From an uncultured Eubacteriales bacterium (GTDB taxonomy: Bacteria; Bacillota; Clostridia; Oscillospirales; Acutalibacteraceae): 5,610 nucleotides of DNA. Position 1 is the first letter of the stretch. Each line of letters opens with the position of its first letter. Below the pieces are notes generated by a model, which worked only from the letters and a program-made list of their open reading frames with translations, did no database searches and had not been told where the DNA came from. Location: assembly GCA_900321595.1 (NCBI GenBank), contig ONWP01000076.1:1-5610 (forward strand), in the 5' to 3' direction. This document shows positions 1 to 5,610 of this stretch, piece by piece. A program made the translations under genes and the position numbers.

Positions 1-774
1 AACGAGATCACGCCCGGCAACTTCACGTTCCGCACGATCGAATTCGAGCAGATGGAGTTCCAGACCTTCTGCAAGGAGGGCGACGACGGCGACCTCTATG
101 ACTACTTCAAGGCGTACGGCAAGCAGTACTTCGAGGATCTCGGCCTTCCGGCGGATCACCTGCGCTATCACGACCACGAGAAGCTCGCGCACTACGCGAA
201 GGCCGCCTGCGACATCGAGTTCCTGTTCCCCTTCGGCTGGGGCGAGATCAACGGCACCCACAACCGGACCAACTTTGACCTGACGCGGCATCAGGAGTAT
301 TCCGGACAGAAAATGGATTACCTCGATCCCGAGACGAACGAAAAGTTCATCCCGTTTATCATTGAATCCACATACGGCCTCGATCGGACAGTGCTCGCGC
401 TGCTCTGCGAAGCCTACGACGAAGAGGTCGTCGATCCCGCGAAAAACGACACGCGCGTCGTCCTGCACCTCAATCCCGTCATCGCGCCTTACAAAGCGGC
501 GGTGCTTCCGCTGTCCAAAAAGCTGAGCGCAGACGCAAGAGAAAAGGTCTACAGCGTCCTGAACAAGCGTTTCATGACTGACTTTGACGAGACCGGTTCC
601 ATCGGCAAGCGCTACCGCAGAGAGGACGAAATCGGCACGCCGTTCTGCGTGACATACGATTTTGACTCCGCGGAAGACGGCTGCGTCACGGTGCGCGACC
701 GTGATTCCATGGAGCAGGTTCGCATGCCGATCGACCAGGTCGCGGCGTATATTGAAGAAAAAATCGTTTTCTGA
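1..774 (+). CDS. glyQS: Glycyl-tRNA synthetase, single-chain class II type (5' partial)
   Basis: This enzyme charges tRNA-Gly with glycine in the cytoplasm. The reading frame is open from base 1, so the gene begins upstream; 257 codons are visible, and since this family is usually about 460 residues, roughly the first 200 are missing. The window opens inside class II motif 2 (NEITPGNFTFRTIEFEQME, window residues 1-19). A conserved WGEINGTHNRTNFDLTRHQE stretch follows at about residues 80-99, then motif 3 with G126-L-D-R129, which contributes to the ATP site. The anticodon-binding domain starts near residue 155 (PVIAPYKAAVLPLSKK, about 159-174) and runs to the stop; GSIGKRYRREDEIGTPFCVTYD belongs to it. 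The gene ends at TGA 772-774 and is followed by its own terminator, so it is probably transcribed separately from the downstream genes. The ATG at 52 is internal (residue 18), not the start. Identification is by motif recognition and is firm; no frameshift is seen. Confidence 0.97.
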   Translation, partial: NEITPGNFTFRTIEFEQMEFQTFCKEGDDGDLYDYFKAYGKQYFEDLGLPADHLRYHDHEKLAHYAKAACDIEFLFPFGWGEINGTHNRTNFDLTRHQEYSGQKMDYLDPETNEKFIPFIIESTYGLDRTVLALLCEAYDEEVVDPAKNDTRVVLHLNPVIAPYKAAVLPLSKKLSADAREKVYSVLNKRFMTDFDETGSIGKRYRREDEIGTPFCVTYDFDSAEDGCVTVRDRDSMEQVRMPIDQVAAYIEEKIVF

Positions 775-823
775 GAAAACCACAACATATCGTATTGCGA
801 ACGATTCTGATACGCATATCGGG

Positions 824-856
824 CGTACCGGCCGTGTGCCGGTACGTTCGTTTTAT
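824..856 (+). terminator. Rho-independent terminator of glyQS
   Basis: A perfect 9-bp inverted repeat CGTACCGGC (824-832) and GCCGGTACG (838-846) encloses a 5-base loop, and a T-rich tract TTCGTTTTAT (847-856) follows. It lies 50 bases after the glyQS stop and ahead of the next promoter, where an intrinsic terminator is expected. The tail is broken by CG, so termination may be incomplete. Confidence 0.85.
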
Positions 857-906
857 AGGTAGATTTAAGGTTGTACGGTATAATCTGGTTACGAACTTGA
901 AACCAA

Positions 907-946
907 TTTTCACTGATTTTCGGAATGTTTCACAAGGAAATCACAA
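907..946 (+). promoter_or_regulatory. Cluster of TCAC half-sites upstream of the regulator promoter (candidate operator)
   Basis: TTTCAC occurs at 908-913 and again at 928-933, and TCACAA occurs at 930-935 and 941-946. The shared TCAC core therefore sits at 910, 930 and 941, spaced 20 and 11 bases, close to two and one helical turns. The last copy ends 19 bases before the -35 box. A copy in inverse orientation (TGTGATT, 998-1004) lies near the likely transcription start. This suggests binding of a regulator on one DNA face, perhaps the product of the adjacent gene. The motif is short and the region AT-rich, so chance is a real alternative. Confidence 0.3.
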
Positions 947-964
947 CTTTTTTGGTAAAAATGC

Positions 965-992
965 TTGCAACATCAAAAAAAATGTGTATAAT
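965..992 (+). promoter_or_regulatory. Sigma-A-type promoter for the regulator-ftsEX unit
   Basis: A consensus -10 box TATAAT (987-992) lies 16 bases after a good -35 box TTGCAA (965-970). The spacer contains an eight-A run. Transcription should start near 999-1000, giving an untranslated leader of about 57 bases before the ATG at 1057. No other convincing promoter is seen before ftsE, so this one probably drives the regulator and, by readthrough, the division genes. Confidence 0.75.
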
Positions 993-1056
993 GGGGATGT
1001 GATTGGCGAAATCTGCTAAATCCAAAGAGTGTGCAGCAGTAACGGAGGAATGACGC

Positions 1057-2145
1057 ATGTCCAACAGATTGTTTCAAAGTGTGATCCATCAGATGAAGGA
1101 TTCCGTCGACCGCACCATCGGCGTTGTCGATGAAGCCGGCGCCATCGTCGCGTGCAGCGAGCTGGGCCGCATCGGTGAGCTTCTGGGCTCGACCGAGCTG
1201 GAGCCGGTCTTCGCCACGCAGGACGCCGTGACCATCGGTCAGTGTGCCTACAAGAGCTTCGGCGCCCCCATGCATCCCGAATACGCCGTATTTGCTGACG
1301 GCGCGGACGATGTGGCAAGAACCTATGTCTCCATCCTCGCTGTGGCGATCAGCAATATCAAACAGTATTATGATGAAAAGTATGATCGCAGCAACTTCAT
1401 CAAGAACGTCATGCTCGATAACATTCTGCCGGGCGACGTAAGCGTCAAATCCAAAGAACTGCACTTTACACACGATACGGTTCGCGCCGTCCTGCTCATT
1501 CGCATCACCGACGCGGACAACGCCGCCGCCTTCGAGGTCATCCAGAACCTCTTCCCGGACAAGACGAAAGACTTCGTCATCATTATCAATGAGACCGATA
1601 TCGCGCTGGTCAAAGAAATCCGCGGCAATCAGGATACGAAGGATCTTGAAAAGCTGGCGCGCAGTATCGCCGACAGTCTGGGCTCCGACTACTATCCGCA
1701 CACCATCGTCGGCATCGGCACCGCCGTCACCGGCATCAAGGAGATCGCGCACTCCTTCAAGGAAGCGCAGGTGGCGCTCGAAGTCGGCAAAGTATTCGAT
1801 ACGGAAAAAACGATCGTCAGCTATGAAAACCTCGGTATCGCGCGCCTGATCTATCAGCTGCCCACCACGCTGTGCGACATGTTCCTTCGCGAGGTCTTCA
1901 AGCGCGGTTCCATCGACAATCTCGACAACGAAACACTCTTTACCATTCAGAAGTTTTTTGAGAACAACCTGAACGTATCCGAGACGAGCCGAAAGCTGTT
2001 CGTCCACCGGAATACGCTGGTTTACAGACTGGAAAAGATCCGGAAACTGACAGGCCTTGACCTGCGCGAATTCGACGACGCGATCGTCTTCAAAGTGGCG
2101 CTCATGGTCAAGAAGTATCTCGATGCGAAACCGGTCAAGTTCTAA
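1057..2145 (+). CDS. CdaR/PucR-type transcriptional regulator with C-terminal helix-turn-helix
   Basis: This is a 362-residue, probably DNA-binding regulator of the CdaR/PucR group. The C-terminus carries the family's HTH: NVSETSRKLFVHRNTLVYRLEKI (about residues 306-328), with the typical V-H-R-N-T-L-x-Y-R-L recognition helix, followed by KLTGLDLREFDDAIVFKVALMV. The middle (about 142-262) matches the degenerate GGDEF-like domain of CdaR proteins, ending in SYENLGIARL. The N-terminal 110 residues, with DRTIGVVDEAGAIVACSELGRIG, resemble the sugar-diacid-recognition or PAS-like sensor of CdaR, but the ligand cannot be read from sequence. The start is set by GGAGGA at 1044-1049, seven bases before the ATG, and by the promoter at 965-992. 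Only 37 bp with no terminator separate it from ftsE, so cotranscription is likely. Its targets are unknown: it may control its own operon, or simply share transcription with the division genes. The family call is strong; the physiological role is inferred only from position. Confidence 0.88.
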   Translation: MSNRLFQSVIHQMKDSVDRTIGVVDEAGAIVACSELGRIGELLGSTELEPVFATQDAVTIGQCAYKSFGAPMHPEYAVFADGADDVARTYVSILAVAISNIKQYYDEKYDRSNFIKNVMLDNILPGDVSVKSKELHFTHDTVRAVLLIRITDADNAAAFEVIQNLFPDKTKDFVIIINETDIALVKEIRGNQDTKDLEKLARSIADSLGSDYYPHTIVGIGTAVTGIKEIAHSFKEAQVALEVGKVFDTEKTIVSYENLGIARLIYQLPTTLCDMFLREVFKRGSIDNLDNETLFTIQKFFENNLNVSETSRKLFVHRNTLVYRLEKIRKLTGLDLREFDDAIVFKVALMVKKYLDAKPVKF

Positions 2146-2182
2146 AGCTCAAAGGACTTCCGTGCTGGATCGGAGGTAACGT

Positions 2183-3073
2183 ATGGTAGAATTCAGCAAT
2201 GTTTCAAAGACCTACAACAAGGACTTTGAAGCGCTCAAGAACATCAATCTTCAAATCGACAAAGGCGAATTCGTTTTTGTGGTCGGCGCGTCCGGCGCGG
2301 GCAAAAGCACGTTCCTGAAGCTCTGTATGCGCGAGGAAGTGCCGACGACCGGCACGGTGACAATCAACGGATTTGATCTGAACAACATCAAAAAGCGCAA
2401 GATCCCCTATTTCAGAAGAACGCTCGGGATCGTTTTCCAGGACTTTCGCCTGATTCCCGATATGCGCGTCTATGACAATGTCGCGTTTGCGCTGCGCGTG
2501 ACGGGAACCAAGGAAAAGGAAGTGCGCCGCCGCGTCACCCACGCGCTGAGCATGGTGGGGCTTCTCGGCAAGACGCAGAGCCTTCCCAAGGAGCTGTCGG
2601 GCGGCGAACAGCAGCGCGCGGCCATCGCCAGAGCGCTCGTCAACGGGCCGGAGCTGATCATCGCGGACGAGCCCACCGGCAACGTGGACCCGCAGATGTC
2701 TCTGGAGATCGTGGAGCTGCTCAACGCCATCAACCGCAGCGAGGGCACGACGATCATCATGGTGACGCACGCGCACGACCTCGTCAAGCGTTTTGATCAC
2801 CGGATCATCGCGCTGAAGGACGGCGAGATCATCGCCGACGGCTACGACAAGGAGCAGATCCTTCCCACGCTGGAGGAAGACATTCTGGCGGAGGAACACG
2901 CCGGCTATTACGCGGCGCCCCGCGAGATGGGCGCGGTCGAACAGTTCATCTTCTCCTACGGTAAATCAGATGACGCCGCTGACGCGCCTGACGCGGTCAG
3001 CGACGCGGAACCAGACGCCGATCCGTTCGATGATCCGGCCGACGAACCCGCGGAAGGAGGCGACGAACAGTGA
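2183..3073 (+). CDS. ftsE: Cell-division ATP-binding protein FtsE with acidic C-terminal extension
   Basis: FtsE is the cytoplasmic ATPase of the FtsEX complex, which drives conformational change in FtsX to activate peptidoglycan hydrolases. All ABC motifs are intact: Walker A GASGAGKST (residues 35-43), Q-loop Q86 in VFQDFRLIP, signature LSGGEQQR (138-145), Walker B LIIADE (158-163) with catalytic E163, D-loop around N167-D169, and H-loop H196. FtsE is normally about 220-230 residues; this one has 296. The extra C-terminal part begins near residue 222, first an ordinary mixed stretch and then, at 263-296, a low-complexity tail rich in Asp, Glu, Ala and Pro, with 15 acidic residues out of 34 and no Lys or Arg. 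GGAGGT at 2172-2177 lies five bases before the ATG. The stop overlaps the ftsX GTG by four bases. The adjacent ftsX makes the assignment firm over other ABC ATPases; the tail's function is unknown. Confidence 0.96.
   Translation: MVEFSNVSKTYNKDFEALKNINLQIDKGEFVFVVGASGAGKSTFLKLCMREEVPTTGTVTINGFDLNNIKKRKIPYFRRTLGIVFQDFRLIPDMRVYDNVAFALRVTGTKEKEVRRRVTHALSMVGLLGKTQSLPKELSGGEQQRAAIARALVNGPELIIADEPTGNVDPQMSLEIVELLNAINRSEGTTIIMVTHAHDLVKRFDHRIIALKDGEIIADGYDKEQILPTLEEDILAEEHAGYYAAPREMGAVEQFIFSYGKSDDAADAPDAVSDAEPDADPFDDPADEPAEGGDEQ
2972..2998 (+). repeat. Three 9-bp near-identical units in the ftsE tail
   Basis: GACGCCGCT, GACGCGCCT and GACGCGGTC follow one another directly, encoding D-A-A, D-A-P and D-A-V (residues 264-272). 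Further GACGC copies follow at 3002 (GACGCG) and shortly after in the D278-A279 codons. The pattern suggests that the acidic tail grew by short in-frame duplication. The units are only 9 bp and already diverged. Confidence 0.5.
3054..3060 (+). promoter_or_regulatory. Ribosome binding site of ftsX inside the ftsE tail
   Basis: AAGGAGG lies nine bases before GTG 3070 and decides that non-ATG start. It is read in ftsE as part of the codons for E291-G292-G293, so the ftsE coding sequence there is constrained by ftsX initiation. With the 4-base GTGA overlap this predicts translational coupling and balanced subunit production. Confidence 0.85.
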
Positions 3074-4008
3074 GCAAGAAGACAAAGCTGCGCAAGGGCA
3101 AATTCAATCTGCGCTATTTGACGCGCGAGGGATTCCGCAACGTGCGCACCCACAAGCTCATGACTGTCGCGTCCATCACAGTCATGGTATCCTGTCTGAT
3201 CCTGATCGGCGGCGCGTATCTGGTCTGGGTAAACATCCAGTCCGTCATCGACCGGGTCGGCGAACAGAACGTCATCATGGTCTTTGTGCAGGATGAAGCC
3301 ACAAAGGAACAGGAAAAGCAGCTGCAGGATCAGCTGAATTCCATACCGAACGTCAGCTCGGTCGAGTACGTCTCCCGCGAGGAGAGCTTCAGCCGGATTC
3401 TCTACAACATGGGGCCCTCCGCAGGCGTTATGAGCGGCATGGAAGCGGATTTCCTGCCGAACGCATTCAAGGTTCGCATCAGCGACATGGATGCGTTCCC
3501 ATCGACCGTTCAGACGATCCAGACGCTCAAAAATGTGCTGACGGTCAGACAGAACGGCGAGCTCGCCTCGAAGCTGTCGAACATTCAGCACTCCATCAGC
3601 CTGATGGGCATCGCGGTCGCCGTGATCCTGTTTGCGGTCAGCCTGTTCATCATCGCGAACACTGTCCGGATCACGATGTTCTCCCGCAGTCTTGAGATCT
3701 CGATCATGAAGGCTGTCGGCGCGACCAACCGGTTCATCCGCTGGCCGTTTATGACAGAGGGCGTGATCATCGGCATTATTTCCGCCATAATCGCCTACGC
3801 CATCATTTTCCTGATGTACTTCGGCGCGCAGAAAGTATTTGCAGAGACGTTTGCCATTCTCGGCAATCAGGTCATCCCCTTCGAGGATAACATGTGGATC
3901 CTTGCCATCGCCTATCTGGCCGTCGGCATCCTCACCGGCGCTTTCGGCAGCGGCATTTCACTGGCAAGATATCTCAAAGAGCACGGTAAGGTGGTAGACA
4001 ATGAATAA
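3070..4008 (+). CDS. ftsX: Cell-division protein FtsX, membrane subunit of FtsEX
   Basis: FtsX is the membrane partner of FtsE; its extracellular loop binds and activates coiled-coil wall-hydrolase regulators. The 312-residue product has the classic layout: a basic cytoplasmic N-terminus with REGFRNVRTHKLMTVASITVMVSC, a first membrane helix at about 31-54, a large extracytoplasmic domain at about 55-175, and three further helices at about 177-197, 228-250 and 276-296. The short cytoplasmic segment between helices 2 and 3 has RSLEISIMKAVGATNRFIRWPF (206-227), the conserved FtsX/MacB-type coupling region contacting the ATPase. The start is GTG in the GTGA overlap with ftsE, supported by AAGGAGG at 3054-3060; the next in-frame ATG is residue 31, inside the first helix, and would remove the conserved N-terminus. 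Length and topology are normal. The 3' end overlaps the next start by eight bases. No degradation is seen. Confidence 0.97.
   Translation: MSKKTKLRKGKFNLRYLTREGFRNVRTHKLMTVASITVMVSCLILIGGAYLVWVNIQSVIDRVGEQNVIMVFVQDEATKEQEKQLQDQLNSIPNVSSVEYVSREESFSRILYNMGPSAGVMSGMEADFLPNAFKVRISDMDAFPSTVQTIQTLKNVLTVRQNGELASKLSNIQHSISLMGIAVAVILFAVSLFIIANTVRITMFSRSLEISIMKAVGATNRFIRWPFMTEGVIIGIISAIIAYAIIFLMYFGAQKVFAETFAILGNQVIPFEDNMWILAIAYLAVGILTGAFGSGISLARYLKEHGKVVDNE
3988..3994 (+). promoter_or_regulatory. Ribosome binding site of the M23 peptidase gene, within ftsX
   Basis: AAGGTGG lies six bases before ATG 4001 and differs at one position from AAGGAGG. It sits within the last ftsX codons, and the start codon overlaps the ftsX stop (ATGAATAA, 4001-4008), favouring coupled translation. 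Confidence 0.65.
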
Positions 4009-5389
4009 TAGAATCAAACGGCTCCTGTCGGTGCTGATGTGTCTGACGCTGATTTTCCTGTCGGCGACGTCGTTCATGACGGGCGCCGAAGAGAGTATCG
4101 AGTCCATTCAGGAAAAGATCAGCGAATACGAGGGCAAGATCGACGAGGCGCAGAGCAAGCTCGACGATCTCGAGGGCGACATCACCAAGGTCAAGGAATA
4201 CATCAGCGAGCTGGACGAGCAGATCGCGCTGTACCAGGATAAGATCGACGCCTACAACGATCAGATCACGAATTACGAAGACGCCATTGCCGATTACGAG
4301 GCGCAGAACGCCGCCCTTGAAAAGAAGATCGAGGGATTAAACGCGAAGATCGCCCAGTATGAAGCGCAGATCAAGCGTCTGAATACACAAATCGAAGGAA
4401 AATACGATCAGTTGAAGGATCTGCTCCGCAAGAATTATCTCAGCGGAGAGACAAGCTCCCTTGAGATTCTGCTCTGCAGCGACGACTTTTCCGACTATCT
4501 GACGCGCGTGCAGTTCGTCCAGAGTCTCGCGGATTATGAGCAGTCCATCATCGACAGCATCAACGAGGACATTTCCGAGGTCAACGCCACGATCGAACGG
4601 ATCGACGAACAAAAGGAACAGATCCGCGGCGTGCAGGCCGAGATCGACGAAAAGATCGCTGCGATCCAGGAGCTCCAAAAATCCGTTGAAGAATCCAAGG
4701 CGCTCGTTGAAGAGAACCAGGAAATTGTCGTAGAAAAAGCGAATAAGCAGAACACGTATCTTTCCGAGCTGAACACGCAGAGCGAAGAGTATCAGGCGAT
4801 GGTCGCCCAGTATCAGGCGGATATCGCCGCGTTTGAGGACCAGATCAGCTCGATCCTCGCCGCGCGTGAAGCGGAGCGTCAGGCGGCGCTTCAGCGGCAG
4901 CAGGAGGAATCCCAGAGCGGCGAAGACGGCGACGACAGTGACGGCGGCTCCGGCCGCTATGACGACTACTATGCCGACTACTCCGGCGAAGGCTTTATCG
5001 CGCCCCTGCAGATCAGCGGCACCTACGTCAGCTCCGGTTATTATTACCGGACAAATCCCGTCACAGGCTATGAGGAGCATCATGGCGGCATGGATATCGC
5101 GGCGCCCAGCTGTTACGGCGCGAATATCCACGTCTGCGCCAGCGGCACGGTCCTCACCGCGGAATATCACTATTCCTGGGGCAACTACGTCCTTGTTGAT
5201 CACGGCGGCGGAATCGCGACGCTGTACGCGCACATGAGCGGCTTCAACTGCTCCGTCGGTCAGCACGTGGATCAGGGCGACGTGATCGGTTTCGTCGGAG
5301 AAACCGGCTACGCCACCGGCCCGCATCTGCATGTCGAGGTTTGGCTCAACGGCTCCCGTACCGACCCGAGCGGCTGGGTTCCCGTGTAA
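4001..5389 (+). CDS. Secreted coiled-coil M23 (LytM) peptidase, EnvC/PcsB-like FtsEX partner
   Basis: This is probably the extracytoplasmic effector of FtsEX, a murein endopeptidase or hydrolase activator. Residues 1-29 form a Sec signal peptide: basic NNRIKR, a hydrophobic core, and a likely cut after T27-G-A29. Residues 31 to about 300 are rich in E, K, Q, I and L with heptad-like spacing, a long coiled coil. It is broken near 145-167 by NYLSGETSSLEILLCSDDFSDY, a segment resembling the PcsB/EnvC family hinge. An acidic Gly/Ser/Tyr linker (about 300-331) leads to the C-terminal M23 domain (about 332-462). The metal and catalytic residues expected of active M23 enzymes are present: H361-x3-D365, H411 in LYAH, and H442-L-H444. 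EnvC of E. coli has lost several of these and only activates amidases, so this protein is more likely catalytic. The ATG overlaps the ftsX stop by eight bases, supporting a functional link. Four cysteines (159, 371, 379, 417) remain after export. The cleaved bond is not inferable. Confidence 0.92.
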   Translation: MNNRIKRLLSVLMCLTLIFLSATSFMTGAEESIESIQEKISEYEGKIDEAQSKLDDLEGDITKVKEYISELDEQIALYQDKIDAYNDQITNYEDAIADYEAQNAALEKKIEGLNAKIAQYEAQIKRLNTQIEGKYDQLKDLLRKNYLSGETSSLEILLCSDDFSDYLTRVQFVQSLADYEQSIIDSINEDISEVNATIERIDEQKEQIRGVQAEIDEKIAAIQELQKSVEESKALVEENQEIVVEKANKQNTYLSELNTQSEEYQAMVAQYQADIAAFEDQISSILAAREAERQAALQRQQEESQSGEDGDDSDGGSGRYDDYYADYSGEGFIAPLQISGTYVSSGYYYRTNPVTGYEEHHGGMDIAAPSCYGANIHVCASGTVLTAEYHYSWGNYVLVDHGGGIATLYAHMSGFNCSVGQHVDQGDVIGFVGETGYATGPHLHVEVWLNGSRTDPSGWVPV

Positions 5390-5419
5390 TCACTTTATCC
5401 TGAAAGCGAACGGTACCGC
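5390..5419 (+). other. 30-bp spacer between peptidase and protease genes
   Basis: The spacer has no terminator and no clear Shine-Dalgarno sequence. It contains the 8-bp palindrome CGGTACCG (5411-5418) directly before the ATG at 5420. No alternative ATG, GTG or TTG start lies in this frame between the preceding TAA and 5420, so the start is set by elimination. Confidence 0.5.
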
Positions 5420-5610
5420 ATGAGAAAAAAAATATCTGTCGGTTTTACCATCGCACTGGCAGTCTTAACGGCGGTGGTCAGCTGTGTGTTGACCATCGTC
5501 GTTTCGTCTCAGGTGTTCAATGGTCTGATGTCCGACATCCCTGAAAAAGAGAACATGTACGACGCGCTGGCTGAGGCGGATGCGATCATACGCGAACACT
5601 ATGCCGGCGA
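5420..5610 (+). CDS. Membrane-anchored protein, probable S41 carboxy-terminal processing protease (3' partial)
   Basis: Only 63 complete codons are visible before the window ends. The sequence starts MRKKISVGFTIALAV, a basic N-terminus followed by one hydrophobic helix (about residues 6-29) serving as an uncleaved signal anchor. An outward-facing stretch follows with FNGLMSDIPEKENMYDALAEADAIIREHYAG (34-64). The last part resembles the segment just before the PDZ domain in CtpA/CtpB proteases, where a helix ends in a phrase like 'I-x-x-x-Y-x-G'. The PDZ and S41 catalytic domains would lie beyond the edge, so the call also leans on context: Ctp genes commonly follow ftsEX in Firmicutes. Such proteases cut exported proteins, including wall hydrolases. 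No good ribosome binding site precedes the ATG; GAAAG at 5402-5406 is weak and distant. Alternatives are another membrane-anchored exported protein. Confidence 0.72.
   Translation, partial: MRKKISVGFTIALAVLTAVVSCVLTIVVSSQVFNGLMSDIPEKENMYDALAEADAIIREHYAG

Noticed and set aside
787..819. Imperfect hairpin ATATCGTAT / ATACGCATAT between glyQS and its terminator
   Set aside because: It is AT-rich, has a bulge and a 14-base loop and no T-tract; the 824-856 hairpin is far better as the terminator.
879..884. A second perfect TATAAT upstream of the regulator
   Set aside because: No acceptable -35 box lies 16-18 bases upstream and there is no TGn extension, so the TTGCAA/TATAAT pair at 965-992 is preferred.
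795..1019. Small plus-strand open frame of 74 codons in the intergenic region
   Set aside because: It spans the terminator and the promoter, lacks a ribosome binding site, and its composition does not resemble the neighbouring genes.
775..1056. Possible riboswitch, T-box or small RNA in the intergenic region
   Set aside because: No T-box core, conserved aptamer pattern or second terminator is visible; the predicted leader after the promoter is only about 57 bases.
973..2007. Long minus-strand open frame of 344 codons opposite the regulator
   Set aside because: It mirrors the regulator's codons and has no recognisable domain. It also runs back through the regulator's promoter, and the sense protein has clear family motifs. 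GC-biased third positions explain the lack of antisense stops.
2204..2899. Minus-strand open frame of 231 codons opposite ftsE
   Set aside because: The sense strand encodes all ABC ATPase motifs; the antisense product has none and no start signal.
4337..5332. Minus-strand open frame of 331 codons opposite the M23 peptidase gene
   Set aside because: It is a shadow of the E/K/D/I-rich coiled coil, giving runs of L, F, D and V in reverse. No family is recognisable and no ribosome site or promoter supports it.

Overview
The window looks like the chromosome of a fairly GC-rich Clostridia-type Firmicute, plausibly Oscillospiraceae or a relative. This is inferred from four things: the single-chain glycyl-tRNA synthetase, the Firmicute-style FtsX N-terminus, strong AGGAGG-type ribosome binding sites, and the order ftsE-ftsX-M23 peptidase-S41 protease. 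All genes are on the + strand. I see no mobile element, CRISPR array, tRNA or rRNA.

Layout. Positions 1-774 are the C-terminal half of glycyl-tRNA synthetase, cut by the left edge and entering inside class II motif 2. A 9-bp GC-rich hairpin with a T-rich tail (824-856) closes that transcription unit. The next 200 bases are AT-rich and hold a good sigma-A-type promoter (965-992) with a cluster of TCAC half-sites just upstream. From this promoter a tightly packed unit runs to the right edge: a CdaR/PucR-type transcription regulator (1057-2145), ftsE (2183-3073), ftsX (3070-4008), a secreted coiled-coil M23 (LytM) peptidase (4001-5389), and the first 63 codons of a membrane-anchored protein that is probably a carboxy-terminal processing protease (5420 to the edge). 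Gaps are 37 bp, a 4-bp overlap, an 8-bp overlap and 30 bp.

How the genes fit together. FtsE (cytoplasmic ATPase) and FtsX (membrane subunit) form the type VII ABC-like FtsEX complex, which moves no substrate but transmits ATP-driven conformational change to a periplasmic or cell-surface coiled-coil partner controlling peptidoglycan hydrolysis (EnvC, PcsB, RipC and CwlO in other bacteria). The adjacent coiled-coil M23 protein is the obvious partner, and it keeps every expected zinc and catalytic residue, so it is probably a hydrolase itself rather than an EnvC-like activator. An S41 protease beside it fits known proteolytic control of wall hydrolases. The less expected parts are the regulator at the head of the unit and a long acidic C-terminal extension on FtsE. 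The core cassette is a known system; the new questions concern its regulation and these additions.
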